From the NCBI GenBank assembly GCA_008704415.1, contig VXIS01000178.1:1-64000 (forward strand): DNA of 64,000 nucleotides. The letters are read 5' to 3'. Under the pieces are notes generated by a model, which made no database searches, was not told the origin of the DNA, and saw nothing but the letters and a program-made list of their open reading frames with translations. Source of the DNA: Sphaerosporella brunnea. Lineage: Eukaryota; Ascomycota; Pezizomycetes; Pezizales; Pyronemataceae. The position numbers and the translations under genes are program-made. Shown piece by piece: positions 22,452 to 33,857 of this stretch; within the stretch, counting starts at the first letter, position 1, and every line of letters starts with the position of its first letter.

Positions 22452-25400
22452 CTAAGAACGGCCAGCTGTAAGGGTTGTCTGTCCACGAGCAGGGTCGGCA
22501 ATGCTGTGCTGCAGTTAGCCTCAAAAATCCGATGGCTGGTTGATTGAAACAAAGTGTGGCAGAATCTTACCGAATGATCTTGCACTGCTTTGTGGCAGCC
22601 TGGTTCATGTTCTGGGGGGTAATTAGGATGAACTGTTTTCCAGCCGAACGTTCTGCAGCTCTGAGCATCATCTCGACACTAATGCTCCGGTTAACGGAGT
22701 CCATGTATACGTCGCTGGTAGGAAGTTAGCTTTGATGGCCCAGAAAGCATCCGAACGGTAACATACAACTCATCGAGACAACGGAGCGGGGATCCCATTG
22801 CCTCCCACAGGGACAACAGGAGGCAAATCGTGGAGAAAGACTTTTCTCCACCAGATAGGGTTTTAGGTCCGCGGTTACCCGTAGATTCACCACCTGGTTG
22901 TACCTCAATGATAAGCTGTGGAGGTGTCCATGAATGTTCCAAGCGTAAGCGGCCGTTGAATGCTCGTTCGCTCATCAAGTACATAAATTGTGCGCGAGCC
23001 CGAGCACTAACGTGTTGCTGAAATAATGTCCAACGTTTCCTTCGGTCTTGCAGTACTTTTGCCGCAAGCTGGGATCAAGTTAGTACCTTAATTCGTACAG
23101 TGAAACAAACGTAGGGACGTACTGCGAGAAGCAAGTCCATGCCGTCGCATGCGTTCTTTGCATCTGTAAACTCCGTGGTAGCCTTCAGTAAGGCTGCAGC
23201 GCACTCGTCCTTGCTTCCACCTAGACTATGAGAAGGTCAGCATTGGATTTGCTATCGATCATCTCGCGGCGTGTGTTGTACTCACGCTTTTTCCGCAACT
23301 CTGATCTCAGAGAGCATACGTTCAAGCTTTTTGTCTAAGCTCAGAGCCGTTTCGCCATCGGGAACCTCGCGAGACGGGCATATCTTTAATGCCTGTTCGG
23401 TGTGTGCCTGATGAAGTCAGCCAAAGATATATTTTCACCAAGGACGTTATGGATATACCTTAACTGTTTCCTCCAACCTCACCTTGGCGGCTTCTTCTTG
23501 CGCCAAGGTAGCCTCGTAGTCCAGGACCTTTGCGTGCCATTGATTCTTATTGGTAAGAGCCTTTTCTCGACGATGTTGGGCGGTGAGTGCGTCATCCTCA
23601 ACAGATGTTAGCATGCATCTCAGATGTCATAAAAGTAGACAAACCTGAGCATCAATTATGCGCTTTCGGATAAGTTCTAAACCTTGATCTATGGCCTTCA
23701 TCTGCTGGCTGATGTTGTGTTGCTGTTCGTTAATCGTGTGTTGCTGATTTATCAGGTCATCAAGCTGCCGTTGATAGTGATCGGAATCTTCACGGGCAAC
23801 CTCAATGGTTCATAAAATGTCAGTAAATTTGCCAAGCTATATTTGAGGTCCTTACTTTGAGCATTTCCTGGAGCTTTCCCAGCTCCCCATCGACGGCCAT
23901 CAATTCTATGCGCCCTTTCAACCGCTCAATCTCCTCCTCTTTTTCTTGGCGCTTGACAGTCAAATGCCGCTTTTGACGCTGAAGATCCTTGATATCAGCC
24001 TCGCGCTCCTGAACATGGTGCTGCGCCGCATCGACAGCCGAGGACAGTTTGTGGAGCTCTGCTTCAGCCAGTTGAAGGTTCTTCTGTACTTGATCTGTTT
24101 GATTAGTACCGGTTGTTTTTATCCGACTGTGAGTCTTGAATGGCTCGACTGGCGTGACACTCATGGCACCGAATGCACCTCCGACCCTGTGCCCCCAGCG
24201 GGGGTCCTGACTGTGGATTGCAAAGCACATATGAATGTTATCCTCTGGTTTTCTTGCCTGCATGGTACGATTGGCCTCATCCAAATTTTCGATGAGAATA
24301 GTTTGTTCAGCAGCGTGCTGCACAATCAGGTGCTGTCGCACTAGAGGATGTTCGGTGCGGACGGTTCGCAACATCGTCCGATATTGCTCGCTCGGCTCCA
24401 CGATGCTGAACTCCCGGGGGGTCAAAACAAAAACAGGCGAGTTGCATCTCACTCGGTCTAATAAACGTCTTAATCGGGCAGAGTCATCGTAGTTGGTGAC
24501 GAGGAATCCAGAGAGGGTGCTGCCAAAAAACCTCTCGGCGATAGTTAGCCACTTGGTGTCCAAAAGCGTGATGTGCAAGCCAAGCGGACCGACAGGCTTC
24601 TGTCGCCACCCTTTTTCTCTGTCGATCGCCTGCATAGCTACGGGTACGGAAGGATGGTAGCCAGCAAGCTCGTTCTTAGCACTTCGGCGCAGTTCTTGCA
24701 GTAGTTCCTTTAGCTGTTGAATGTCGTGCGTTTTCGCGTCAGCGCGTTGTTTGGCTTCGTGTAGCGCCTTCTTGGACTGCTGATAATCTGCCTCAAGCCC
24801 CTGGCGTTGTTTTTCCAGGTCGTCAATCTGCTGTAGGAAGCTTTGAACTTTGACTTCTGCAGCCTCAATGTCTCTATTGAGGTTGTCCATGCTTCCACCG
24901 TTGAGGTCCGCAATGCGTGCTTCCTCATCTTGGATCTTTTTTTCACAGTCTCTAGCCTTCTTCTTGCTTGACTCCACGTTGCCCTTGGCAGCACGTTGTT
25001 CGCCCTAACAACAGTTAGCTAATTGGTTAGGAGCTGCGTATGAAAGGACTTACCAGAAGCCCGGTGAGCTCCGCTCTGTTCTGCTGGAATTTGTCTTCGA
25101 GCTCTTTTTTTTCATCCGTAAGAGGCTCTTCATCGACTTGCGCCTTGTCCACCTTGAGCTTCGCTTCTTCCCAGAGACGATTGGCAGTTTCGTAACTTTG
25201 CTCTGCTCGCTCTATAGCCTCTTTCGTTTTCGCGATCTTTTCCTTGGCCCCTTTGATAGTTTCTTCCTGTTTCTCGACGTTCAAATTGGCATCGCGAACT
25301 TGAACCCAAGCCATCTGAAACTGGAGCTCACGGAACCTTGCGCGCAGGCTATCCTGAGCGTTGAATCGCTGCAGCATCTGCTGGGCCTCGTTCTTCCTCT

Positions 25401-26467
25401 TTTCTAACGCTTCCAGCGCCTCCTTCTTAGTCTCCAATATGGCTTCAGCATTTTTGATGGCAGTGTGGACGAGATTGTAATCCTGGTCCAGCTGATCAAG
25501 TTGAACACCCTTGCTGAAAAACTTGTATTTAGCCTCATTTGAAGAGTTGCTGAGAAAAGCTCGGGCGGCGTCTTGGGTAAGTATGGTCATCGGGTTGTCG
25601 ACTTGTAGACTGAAGGTATCGGTAATTGCCTCCAACTCATCCTTTTTCGTAGATATCGTCTTTCCCGCCTTCGATTTAAGCTTGTAGGAGCTGGTACCAT
25701 TGATATCGAAGGTGCGTTCGATAGTGATGACGTCACCATACACATCCGGGCGATAACCTTCTCCGCCATTTGTCAATTTCACGGTGATACGCGCGGTGCT
25801 GAGCAGTACGTCAGCAAGTTGTTTGCAGTTCAAACACCCAATAGGCATACTCTTGGCCTTCTTTGATTAAGCTCTTCAAAGAGTTACCCCTGTTTGTCGC
25901 TGCGGCCTTCCCGCCTAAACAGAGGGTCAACGCTGTGAGGATAGCACTTTTTCCACTGCCGTTGTGACCAATGATGAAGTTCATTAATGGCCCCAGATCG
26001 ACTTTCAGGTGAGAATGGCACTGCTCATGTCAGTACAAACAATATCTAATTGTGGTTGTGAGAGCAAACTCACCATGAAATTCTCGCAGATGACCGTAGT
26101 TACAACACCATATGCGCTAGGAGTCTGCGGGTACATTAGCAGTTTATCCCAATAAAATATCGGCATAGGACTATTTACGTTTTGTCTGCCTACACTATCT
26201 TCGGCCTGTTGCCGAACGCGCTGGGTCATGTATTCATCTAACGCGGCCTCTTCAGCAGAAGGATCATGGTCATCGTCGTGAGAGGTTCCAGGCGTGTCTT
26301 CTAATCTTGGGCGTTTGGGGTTCTGAAATTAATGATGCATTAGCAGCTGCACATCACAAACACGCAGCTAATCGCAACACAGGAATACTCACGCTCTGCT
26401 CAGAGGACGCTTCATCACCCGATTCGCCATTGGAATCTTCGTGCATTACCCGCTTTGGGCGTGCCAT
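22452..26467 (-). CDS. SMC6: SMC6, ATPase subunit of the Smc5-Smc6 complex
   Basis: Works with Smc5 and Nse proteins in DNA repair and resolution of recombination intermediates. Starts at 26467 ([19 protein letters not shown]) with an acidic N-tail, then CENFM and the Walker A box GHNGSGKS with [21 protein letters not shown] follows, which is diagnostic of SMC6 rather than SMC5. A long coiled coil (about 25.8-25.0 kb), the hinge ([14 protein letters not shown] region, about 24.55 kb) and the returning coiled coil lead to the ABC signature [20 protein letters not shown] and the Walker B/DE residues. A last small exon gives [16 protein letters not shown] and a TAG at 22452; the AG four bases into CACAG must be used to keep frame. 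At least nine short introns. Divergent with SPC34. Confidence 0.93.
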
Positions 26468-26668
26468 TATGAGGAAAAGAGATGTCTGCGATATCTACTT
26501 AGCAGCTGGAGTGGGTGAAGATGGGCGGGAATGGGTTGAGCCCCTAGTATATGTGGGATTTTGGTCGCGACGCGGGAAGACGCGAGACCAGTGCAGAGCA
26601 ATCGTGAGGGTGGGACGAGGAGGCTTGGCAGTCGCAAACTCGTGGTCAAAGGAAGCCGCGTGCCAGAG

Positions 26669-26674
26669 ACGCGT
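26669..26674. promoter_or_regulatory. ACGCGT (MCB-type) site in the SMC6/SPC34 spacer
   Basis: Palindromic ACGCGT, the core bound by MBF (Mbp1/Swi6-type) factors at G1/S in yeasts. It lies between the two start codons, which are 310 bp apart. GACGCGGGAAGACGCGAG at about 26571-26588 adds two close variants. The role is inferred from the motif and from the identity of the flanking genes. Confidence 0.4.
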
Positions 26675-26777
26675 GGGGGCACGAGAGCTTGCCAGGCGCT
26701 TGCGCGAACCGCCGGCCTGGGCTTTTGACCGCCAGTTGTATGATATGATACATCCCCCCCCCATCACAACCACCGCC

Positions 26778-27631
26778 ATGGACTCATTACTAGCACCCCA
26801 CCTTGCTCATATAGACTCGGCCAGTCGAGGCATCGCATCTCTCAACTTCGCCCCCCCAAAAATCTTCACAAATGGTTGCCACGCTCATGCCTTTTGGGTT
26901 TTTGTTTTTCATTTGTTTTTCATTTATTTTTCATTGCGCTGTGGCCTTGTCCCAAGTGCTAACGCTGCCCCGCAGCTATGCTCAGATCCTCAAACATCGT
27001 CTCCCTTATCCGCGACTCCGATGAGCAAGAACGCGCCCTCTTCACGATGCCTGACCCTTCGCACACGCGACCATCCGCTGAAGGCGCCCCCATGACCTCG
27101 GGTGTGTTGCGAAGGAACACAGCAGTGCAGTCGGTTCTGGGCGGCGAAATGATCCAGCAACTACGACAGGGCGGTGCGGGCGGGGTTAGCGGTGGAATCG
27201 GAGGAATCGTGACGAACGACGTAGACGTAGAGCTACTGCTGCGAGGAGCCGAGAAGCTCATTAACGTCTAGTAAGGCCCTGCTAGCCTGCGCAGAAGCTG
27301 CTAGCATTCTAATTGTAGTGGCAGTCACATTCCAGGCGCATCACGAAGAATCGCAGCTTTCCGCCAACGATTTGAGGAGCTCACTGAGTCAATCCAGGCA
27401 CACGAGGATCTAGTGGAGGCGCAAAGGTCGCAGCTCGATTTGGTCAACCTGGACATGAATGAGCGAGAAGAAGAGGAGGAGTCCGAACAAGAACAGGACT
27501 ATGTGACAAATGAGATGCTGGAGCAAGAAGAGGAAGTCATTAGGCAGCTGGAACAGAGAGCAGAAGAGCTCTCGGCAAAGTTCAAGGGCTTGGGGCAGAA
27601 AATGAGCTCTGTATATCGGGGGAACAGTTGA
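26778..27631 (+). CDS. SPC34: DASH/Dam1 complex subunit Spc34
   Basis: Kinetochore-microtubule coupling complex, specific to fungi. Exons: 26778-26874, 26976-27270, 27325-27631, summing to 699 nt and 232 residues. The N-terminus carries the family motif FAPPKIFTN, followed across the intron by SNIVSLIRDSDEQERALF. Then comes AVQSVLGGEMIQQLR, LLLRGAEKLINVY and, across the second intron, HIPGASRRI. The C-terminus is a charged coiled coil (Glu-rich, about residues 155-225). The exon-3 acceptor is TGGCAG, giving Tyr-His at the junction. Head-to-head with SMC6; convergent with the dephospho-CoA kinase gene, 153 bp between stops. Confidence 0.88.
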
Positions 27632-27784
27632 GCTTTTCCATAGATATCCAAAAATTTCACGTGATCAATATGGTTCCAAAAAATTCCTTCTCCTTTTGAT
27701 GTCGAGGCAGCATTCACTTGCTGGGCTTCGAGCAGCCCAGGCGTGGCCGATAGATGGGTATATACGGCAAGTGATGCGGTCTTA

Positions 27785-28582
27785 TCAAAGCTTCGCCTTC
27801 GCCGTCTCCTCCATCTTCCTCCTCTTGTCCCACTGACGTTTCCTCCACCAATTCCTAACGACGACCATCGCAACACCCCACAGCAGCGCAACCGGCGGGT
27901 TCCCCCAAACCCATCTCCACAGGCCCATCCTTTCCCTCCCGGCCTCTCTAACCACCGCATCCACCTGCGTTTGCAAATCCTCCAAGCTCCCCGAATTATC
28001 CACAATCCAAGCATTCTTCTCAAAAACGAACCTAGCAAGCTCCGCTTTCCCTGCGCAAGACCACTGGCTCTTGATGCGTCGCCTGGCATCTTCCTCCGTC
28101 AACCCCGCGCCGGCATCTCTAGCCATCAACCGTCTCAACTGGGTCTCCTCGTCCACGGCGACTACAATCACGCCCCCACAAATAACCTCCATCCCAGCCT
28201 CGAACAGCAATGGAACATCCAGCACCACCGCCCAGGTCCCAGAGGTCCAAGCGCGCAGTATCGCCTTGCACGTTTCCTTCCGCACCAACGGGTGAACAAT
28301 CCCGTTCAGCACCTTTCGATCCCTGACACGTTCCGGCGAGGATCCAAAGACGCGGCGGCCAAGAGCTGCGCGGTCGAGGGCACCAGAGGGAAGTAGGAGA
28401 TCTGGCGTGGTGGGGAGGAAGTAAGAGACGACGGCGCGGTAGCCCGGTGTTCCTGGCTCTACTACCTTTCGGGCGAGCACATCCGCGTCGATCACTGGGA
28501 GGTTGTAGGGGGACGAAGATAACAGGCGGGAGACGGTGGATTTTCCGGTTGCGATGGAACCCGTGAGCCCGAGGAGGAGCAT
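27785..28582 (-). CDS. Dephospho-CoA kinase (last step of coenzyme A synthesis)
   Basis: Phosphorylates the 3'-OH of the dephospho-CoA ribose with ATP. Single exon of 798 nt, 265 residues. The P-loop GLTGSIATGKST is at residues 4-15, then VIDADVLAR, a VHPLVR segment and LDVPLLFEAGM, all family hallmarks, and a RDAGAGLTEEDARRRIKSQW lid-like region. The C-terminus has a hydrophobic stretch (GNPPVALLWGVAMVVVRNW), a probable membrane anchor as in yeast Cab5-type enzymes, then a basic tail. The ATG at 28582 is chosen; the frame is open further upstream but the added residues are not conserved-looking. Divergent with the MYST acetyltransferase gene. Confidence 0.93.
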   Translation of the reverse strand: MLLLGLTGSIATGKSTVSRLLSSSPYNLPVIDADVLARKVVEPGTPGYRAVVSYFLPTTPDLLLPSGALDRAALGRRVFGSSPERVRDRKVLNGIVHPLVRKETCKAILRAWTSGTWAVVLDVPLLFEAGMEVICGGVIVVAVDEETQLRRLMARDAGAGLTEEDARRRIKSQWSCAGKAELARFVFEKNAWIVDNSGSLEDLQTQVDAVVREAGRERMGLWRWVWGNPPVALLWGVAMVVVRNWWRKRQWDKRRKMEETAKAKL

Positions 28583-28848
28583 GGCGGTAGATGGTGAGGT
28601 TGAGGAAGGAGGTAAGGCTGGAGTGGGTGAGACGTTCAAAGCAAAGTGTTAAGATTTCAGCGTATTGGCGACCTGGAGAACGATTTCGGATAGGTCATGG
28701 GCACTATCCTGCTCTGCCGGGGAATGCCGAAAACCATTGCATTGAAGGATGTGTGATGTTCGAAGTGCGCAAGGCCATAGCGGGCATGCATTGTACTAGT
28801 ACCTGAGCTCGAGCGGCGGATCCAAAAATAAAACCAGCCCTGCCATGC

Positions 28849-28864
28849 ACGCGTCGCGTCGCGC
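28849..28864. promoter_or_regulatory. ACGCGT plus GTCGCG array in the kinase/acetyltransferase spacer
   Basis: ACGCGT is followed directly by two overlapping GTCGCG copies. A second ACGCGT occurs at 29050-29055, within 85 bp of the acetyltransferase ATG. These match MBF-type cores; function is inference. Confidence 0.3.
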
Positions 28865-29131
28865 TTAGCGCGGCTGTCGGTGTATGGCAACCTCAGGCCC
28901 AATCGCACGGGTCTCGAAGTCAAGCCGACCTCTGCCGTACCCATTCACCGTGCGAATGCCCTCCTCTGCGCTGGATCCTATAAGCAGCCCGCAGGCTCGC
29001 AATCCTCCCTTCTCCACCCTCCCCCCCGCTCGCATCTCCTACCTCAGCCACGCGTCCTCCGCTTGCACCTGCGCCTACACTCCCGAACTCTACCCACAAA
29101 CCCTCTAGATCCCTCCTCGCTCTCTTCTACT

Positions 29132-30312
29132 ATGCCACCTGCATCAAAGAAAAGACCCGCACCAGCTGCTAGCATCAAGAAGCCAGCAAAAAAGGCTAAA
29201 AACGAGAGAAGCCCAGCGGCGTCTTCTCAACGCAGCACCCGAAGTCCAGGTGCCGGCAGTCCGCCCAAGAAGGTTATGACCGTCACGTTGGGGGATAAGG
29301 TTATGACCCCGTGGCACAATTATGAGTCTCCGAAGGAGACGGTCCAGGACGGCGCCTTCGATGGCACCCTTTATTTTTGCGAATACTGCTTCAAATATAC
29401 AAGCGACATTGAAAAGATATGCGCACATAACGTAAGTTAGTGGGTTTTTTTTATTTATTTATTATTATTATACGGGCTTTGCTGGCTAGATGGGCTAACA
29501 TTTCCCCTTCCAGCGTTTTTGCTGTGCTGAAATACCGGGCACGGTGGTCTACCGTTCCGGAGACCAAGAGATATACGAGGTGGATGGCGGCGAAGACACC
29601 GTAATACATCCTTAAAACGTTACATATATATATATAAATCAATACTAACACACCTTCAGCTCTTCTGCCAAAATCTCTGTCTCTTTGCTCGTTTCTTCCT
29701 GGACACAAAGTCAGTTGTATACGAGACCGCAGGGTTCCGCTTCTACCTTTCTACCTCTCTGAATCCGCACACCCACCGCCGCCGCGTCACCGGCTTCTTC
29801 AGCAAAGAGAAGAAGTCGTGGGACGACTACAACCTGGCGTGCATCCTCGTGCTGCCTCCCTACCACCGCCAGGGTCTCGGAAAGACGCTAGTCGCCTTTT
29901 CCTACGAGTTGAGTCGGCGGGAAAAGAAGATGGGGTCGCCGGAGCGACGTAAGTTCCTCACCATCAAACAAAGAAACAAAAAACAAAAAAAAAAAAAAAA
30001 CTAAAATTGATGCTAATTTTCTCTATTTCTTGTTCAGCGCTGTCAGACCTAGGCCTCCGCGGCTACCAGTCCTACTGGGCCTCAACGATCCTCTCGTACC
30101 TGTCGAGACTCCCCATTGGCACCGCGATCACCGCCAACGACATCTCGGAGGCGACCTACATCGTGGCCGACGACGTGCGCGAGGCGTTGGCGTACATGGA
30201 CGTGGTGGTGCAGCAGGGGAATCGGAAGGTGATCTGTCTGGACCGTTGGAAGCGGGTGGTCGATCCTGCGTATGAGCTGGATCCGCAGGGCATTCTCATT
30301 CCCCTAGATTAG
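29132..30312 (+). CDS. MYST-family histone acetyltransferase, Sas2-like
   Basis: Transfers acetyl to histone lysines. Exons: 29132-29431, 29514-29600, 29660-29948, 30038-30312, summing to 951 nt and 316 residues, close to yeast Sas2 and shorter than Esa1 or Sas3. A basic, Lys/Pro/Ala-rich N-tail of about 50 residues is followed by the C2HC finger (CEYCFKYTSDIEKICAHN then RFC). Next come VYRSGDQEIYEVDGGEDTLF, the CQNLCLFARFFLDTKS block with the autoacetylated Lys, the catalytic Cys in YNLACILVLPPY, acetyl-CoA loop RQGLGK, catalytic Glu in SYELSRREKK, and PLSDLGLRGYQSYW. There is no chromodomain, so an Esa1 orthologue is unlikely. The usual Gln before the loop is His here. Confidence 0.9.
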
Positions 30313-30817
30313 ACTCTTAGACTCCGCTCATTCCTTTGTTTTTTTTTACTTCTATTGCTATTTTTTTTCCCCTTTTCTTTGTTGGAGTGGGTTTTCTTTT
30401 CTTTTTTTCTTCGCTTCTCTTGCACTTGATATGGCGTATGGGTGGGTGGTTCTTGCTTTGCTGGCCGGGCGCTTTTTTTCGGTTCTTTCCTTTCCCCTTT
30501 CTTTTTTTTTTTTTTCTCCTTGAATACTGAATACACTATTTTTATTATCCGAAGATGCTGGCTTCTTTGAGGATAATATTGGTGGTTCCCGTATATTTGT
30601 AATTATGATGGTGGAGCTTCAAATGCCATTGCCAGTGTATTCAATGGGCTTCAGCTTGTGATGGCTGCGGTCATCCCTCGGCTTGCCATTATAGAGGGTG
30701 TCAAAGCTCAATAAACAGCAGCTTTTGTGTATGGCCATGCATGAACGGATGGTATTTTTTTCAGCCACGCGCAGTGCATATAACTGGAGTACAAAAAGCG
30801 CTTACTCCACGCAGCAT
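30313..30817. other. Convergent 3' flanks, no gene
   Basis: AT-rich with long T runs (about 30340-30520), between the convergent acetyltransferase and glutaryl-CoA dehydrogenase genes. Only 3' UTR sequence is expected. Confidence 0.6.
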
Positions 30818-32545
30818 CTAACAAAACGCCTGGACCCCAGTAATAGCCCTTCCCAGAATCAAGCCTGCATAGTCCATCAGCCCCTTCATCACCTTATTTA
30901 GGAAAGGGGAAGAAGGACTTACTGTGAATATCGCTCTGCCCCTCATACGTCTGGACCACAAACAAGTTCGCGACATGTCTTCCAATGCCGTATTCATCAC
31001 TGACGGCATTGCCGCCAAAGATCTCCTGCAGATTCCTCGCTCCCACGAGGGCGCGGTCACAGTTCTGTCTCTTGATCATCGAGATCATCTCCGGCGTGGC
31101 CAAGCCGCGGTCCTTGAGGCGCCCCACTTGGAGAGCTGCAGCGAGGCCAAAGGCGATATCCGTGCTGGCGTCCGCAAGCTTCTTCTGCACTAGCTGGTAC
31201 TTGGCCAGCGGGTTTCCCTTGAACTGTTTCCTCTCCAACGCATACGTGCGTGCGCGTGCAAGGCAGTCCTCGAGCGCACCCATGGCGCCCCAGGCAATGC
31301 CGTAGCGCGCACTGTTCAGACAGCTGAAGGGACCGCGCAGGCCCGTGATATCCGGAAACATGTTTTCAGTGGGGACCTCGACGTCGTCCATCATGATCAT
31401 GCCGGTGGTGGAGGCGCGCAGTCCATTCTTATTGGTGATTTTCGGAGTGGTGAGGCCAGGGCCGGCGGTGGCACGCTCAACAAGGAAGCCGCGAATTACG
31501 CCGTCGAGCTTGGCCCAGACGAGGAGAACGTCGGCTGAGGGGCGTTAGTGCAGTTAAGACAGGATAGGAGGGGAAAGACCGATGGGGGAGTTTGTGATCC
31601 ACGTCTTGGATCCGTTGAGGATGTAGACACCGTTCTTGGTTGGGTGTGGACGGGCAGTAGTCTCCATCCTATGTGTCTCTCAGTATAAAGTGTTGCTAAG
31701 CTATCTCCTTGGTAGGACGGTTCTTACGATCCAGGATCGGAGCCATGGTTTGCTACTCTTCGTCAGTTCTCCTGGCCAGAAGCAGTGGAGGAGGAGGAGG
31801 AGGAGGAGGAGGAGGGGAACTCACGCTCTGTCAAACCAAAAGCGCCCAGAATCTTTCCCTTGGCCATACCAGGTAAAAACCGTTGCTTCTGCTCCTCGGT
31901 TCCAAATTCGGCTATAAAACGTCAGCCTCAAAGAAAGCCAAGTTTGGGAGGACATACCGATTCCGCCCATGGCCAGCGAGCTTTGCACCGACATTCCACT
32001 CCGATATCCAGAGTCCACCCTTCACCGCAAACCTTCAGCACTTGCCCCGCACCACAAGAATCCAAAACGCACCTTTCAACCTCTCTAGTAATCAACTACA
32101 AGCATTCCCCCTAATTAGCAGCCGTCCATGCAGGGGGAAGCCGAATACTCACCCCACTGGCAACATTGCTAACACCCGCACACCCATAGCCCTCAATGTT
32201 GGCGCCCAACAATCCCAGCTCTCCCATCTCCGCCAGGATCTCGCGGTCATAATGTTCGACTCTATACGCCTCTTCCTTTCGTCAGCCACAACGCCACAAA
32301 TTGAGTTGGGGGGGGGCGGTAAGTCACTCACCAGTGACTCTCGGCAGCAGTCTCTCCTGGCAATAATCCCGGGCAGTCTTCGAGACAGCCAGCTCCTCCT
32401 CATTCAGTGCTTCCCTGAGAAGCAACGGGTCCTCCCAATCGAAAGCGCTACTATGTGCCTGTCTTGCCGCGGCAGCAGCAGCGCGGGTTAAGGAAGTGTT
32501 CGAGGCGGCCTGGCGAAGGCCATTGGTTCTCAACACGCTGAACAT
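30818..32545 (-). CDS. Glutaryl-CoA dehydrogenase, mitochondrial
   Basis: FAD enzyme that converts glutaryl-CoA to crotonyl-CoA in lysine/tryptophan breakdown, in the matrix. Start at 32545: [16 protein letters not shown], an Arg/Ala/Ser-rich, acid-free presequence of about 30 residues. An [18 protein letters not shown] start of domain follows, then [20 protein letters not shown] and [20 protein letters not shown], the VDSGYRS motif being typical of this subfamily. Later come [44 protein letters not shown] and TYEGQSDIH, with the catalytic Glu in YEG. The final exon gives [15 protein letters not shown] and a TAG at 30818. Six or more short introns. The reading frame is open a little upstream of the ATG, but only a GTG is found there. 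Confidence 0.9.
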
Positions 32546-33036
32546 GCCGTTGAAATTAAGTTGCCGTTGCACAGTATATCTCTGGGGTTCGCGCGTCTAA
32601 TATGACTTGGTATAGTGGTACATGCTACACAGTAAATGCGCGGAAGCGGAGGTCGCACTGCGGATCGATTGCCGAGGCTACTTAGCGGCACTTCGGCACG
32701 CTGCTGACGCCCAAAGCCGCGGGTTCATCAACGAGTCTGTTCTCTGGCGCGCATGCAGCCACCGCGAGGAATGTTCCTTTTCACACTGCGGGTCCCGGGA
32801 TACCGAGTCGGTTTTCTGGGTGTGATGAGCATTGACTCATGGAGAAAAGGAAAGCCGCCTGGGGACCTCGAAACCGCAGTCTTGAAATCGGCATCTCCAC
32901 GCCCCAGTTTTCAGCAGCCGCATAAAACGCCACCTCACGTGCCCCCCCTCCCCCCCCACGTCACCGCGCGGCGTAGCCCCACTCGCAGCTGAGCTCCAGC
33001 TTCCATCCCATCCTTCACCTCTCCATCGTCCCAACA

Positions 33037-33780
33037 ATGTCGGCGACGCACATATCGCCCAGCCCAACGCCCACACCCTCCAAGGATGAAGACGAAATAA
33101 CATACCACCGCTACGACCCCTCGCAAGAAAGCGTGCAGCTGGACGCAATCCGCTCCATGATCAGCACCGACCTGAGCGAGCCGTACAGTATCTACGTGTA
33201 CCGGTATTTCCTGTATCAATGGGGGGATCTGTGTTACATGGTATGGCGAGCGAGCGGATGTGGGGAGAGGGTGACGAACCAGCCCGGCTGACGCGCCTCA
33301 GGCACGCGACAAATCGGAGCTGGTAGGGGTCGTTGTCGGAAAGCTAGAGCCACACCGGGGACCAGGCGGGCCGCTGCGGGGGTACATTGCGATGTTGGCC
33401 ACGAAAGAGGCGTATCGGGGCCGCGGGATCGCGACGAAGCTGGTGCAGATGGCAATTGAGGCTATGAAGGCGCAGGATGCGGATGAAGTAGCCACCCTTC
33501 TCCCCCGGCGGTGGTTGAGGAGGAGAGAAAGATACTGAAGTTTGCAAAGGTGGCGCTGGAGACAGAGACGACAAATGCCGCGGCACTGAAGCTATACGAG
33601 CGGCTAGGATTCCTACGAAGCAAGCGGCTGCACCGGTACTATTTCAACGGCAACAGTGCGTTCCGGTTGATCCTGTACCTAAAATCCCCGATCGCAGGAG
33701 CAGGAGGGTGTGAGTGTGGGTGTCCAGGCGAGGAGGGCGAGCACGATCACAGCCACAATCACGAGCAACATGTAGCATAA
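33037..33780 (+). CDS. MAK3: N-alpha-acetyltransferase, NatC catalytic subunit (Mak3/Naa30)
   Basis: Acetylates nascent proteins starting Met-hydrophobic at the ribosome. Exons: 33037-33240, 33302-33487, 33550-33780, summing to 621 nt and 206 residues. GNAT features: LSEPYSIYVYRYFLYQW, ELVGVVVGKLE, the acetyl-CoA loop AYRGRGIATKLV, and after the second intron VALETETTNAAALKLYERLG, FLRSKRLHRYYFNGNSAFRL. The second intron (62 nt) is easily missed, because the downstream frame is open through part of it. The C-tail is unusual: a CECGCPG cysteine cluster, then an acidic/His-rich HDHSHNHEQH end that could bind metal. Convergent with CND1, only 77 bp between stops. Confidence 0.93.
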
Positions 33781-33857
33781 TCTAATACCCAAGAATTCCC
33801 ATGTTATTAAGGTATATTCGCAAAGTGAGCTCAACTGCCGATTACATCAGGGGAAGA

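Noticed and set aside
26307..27095. 262-codon plus-strand open frame spanning the SMC6/SPC34 spacer
   Set aside because: Overlaps SMC6 exon 1, the promoter and SPC34 exon 1 plus its intron; the SPC34 splice model explains the conserved part.
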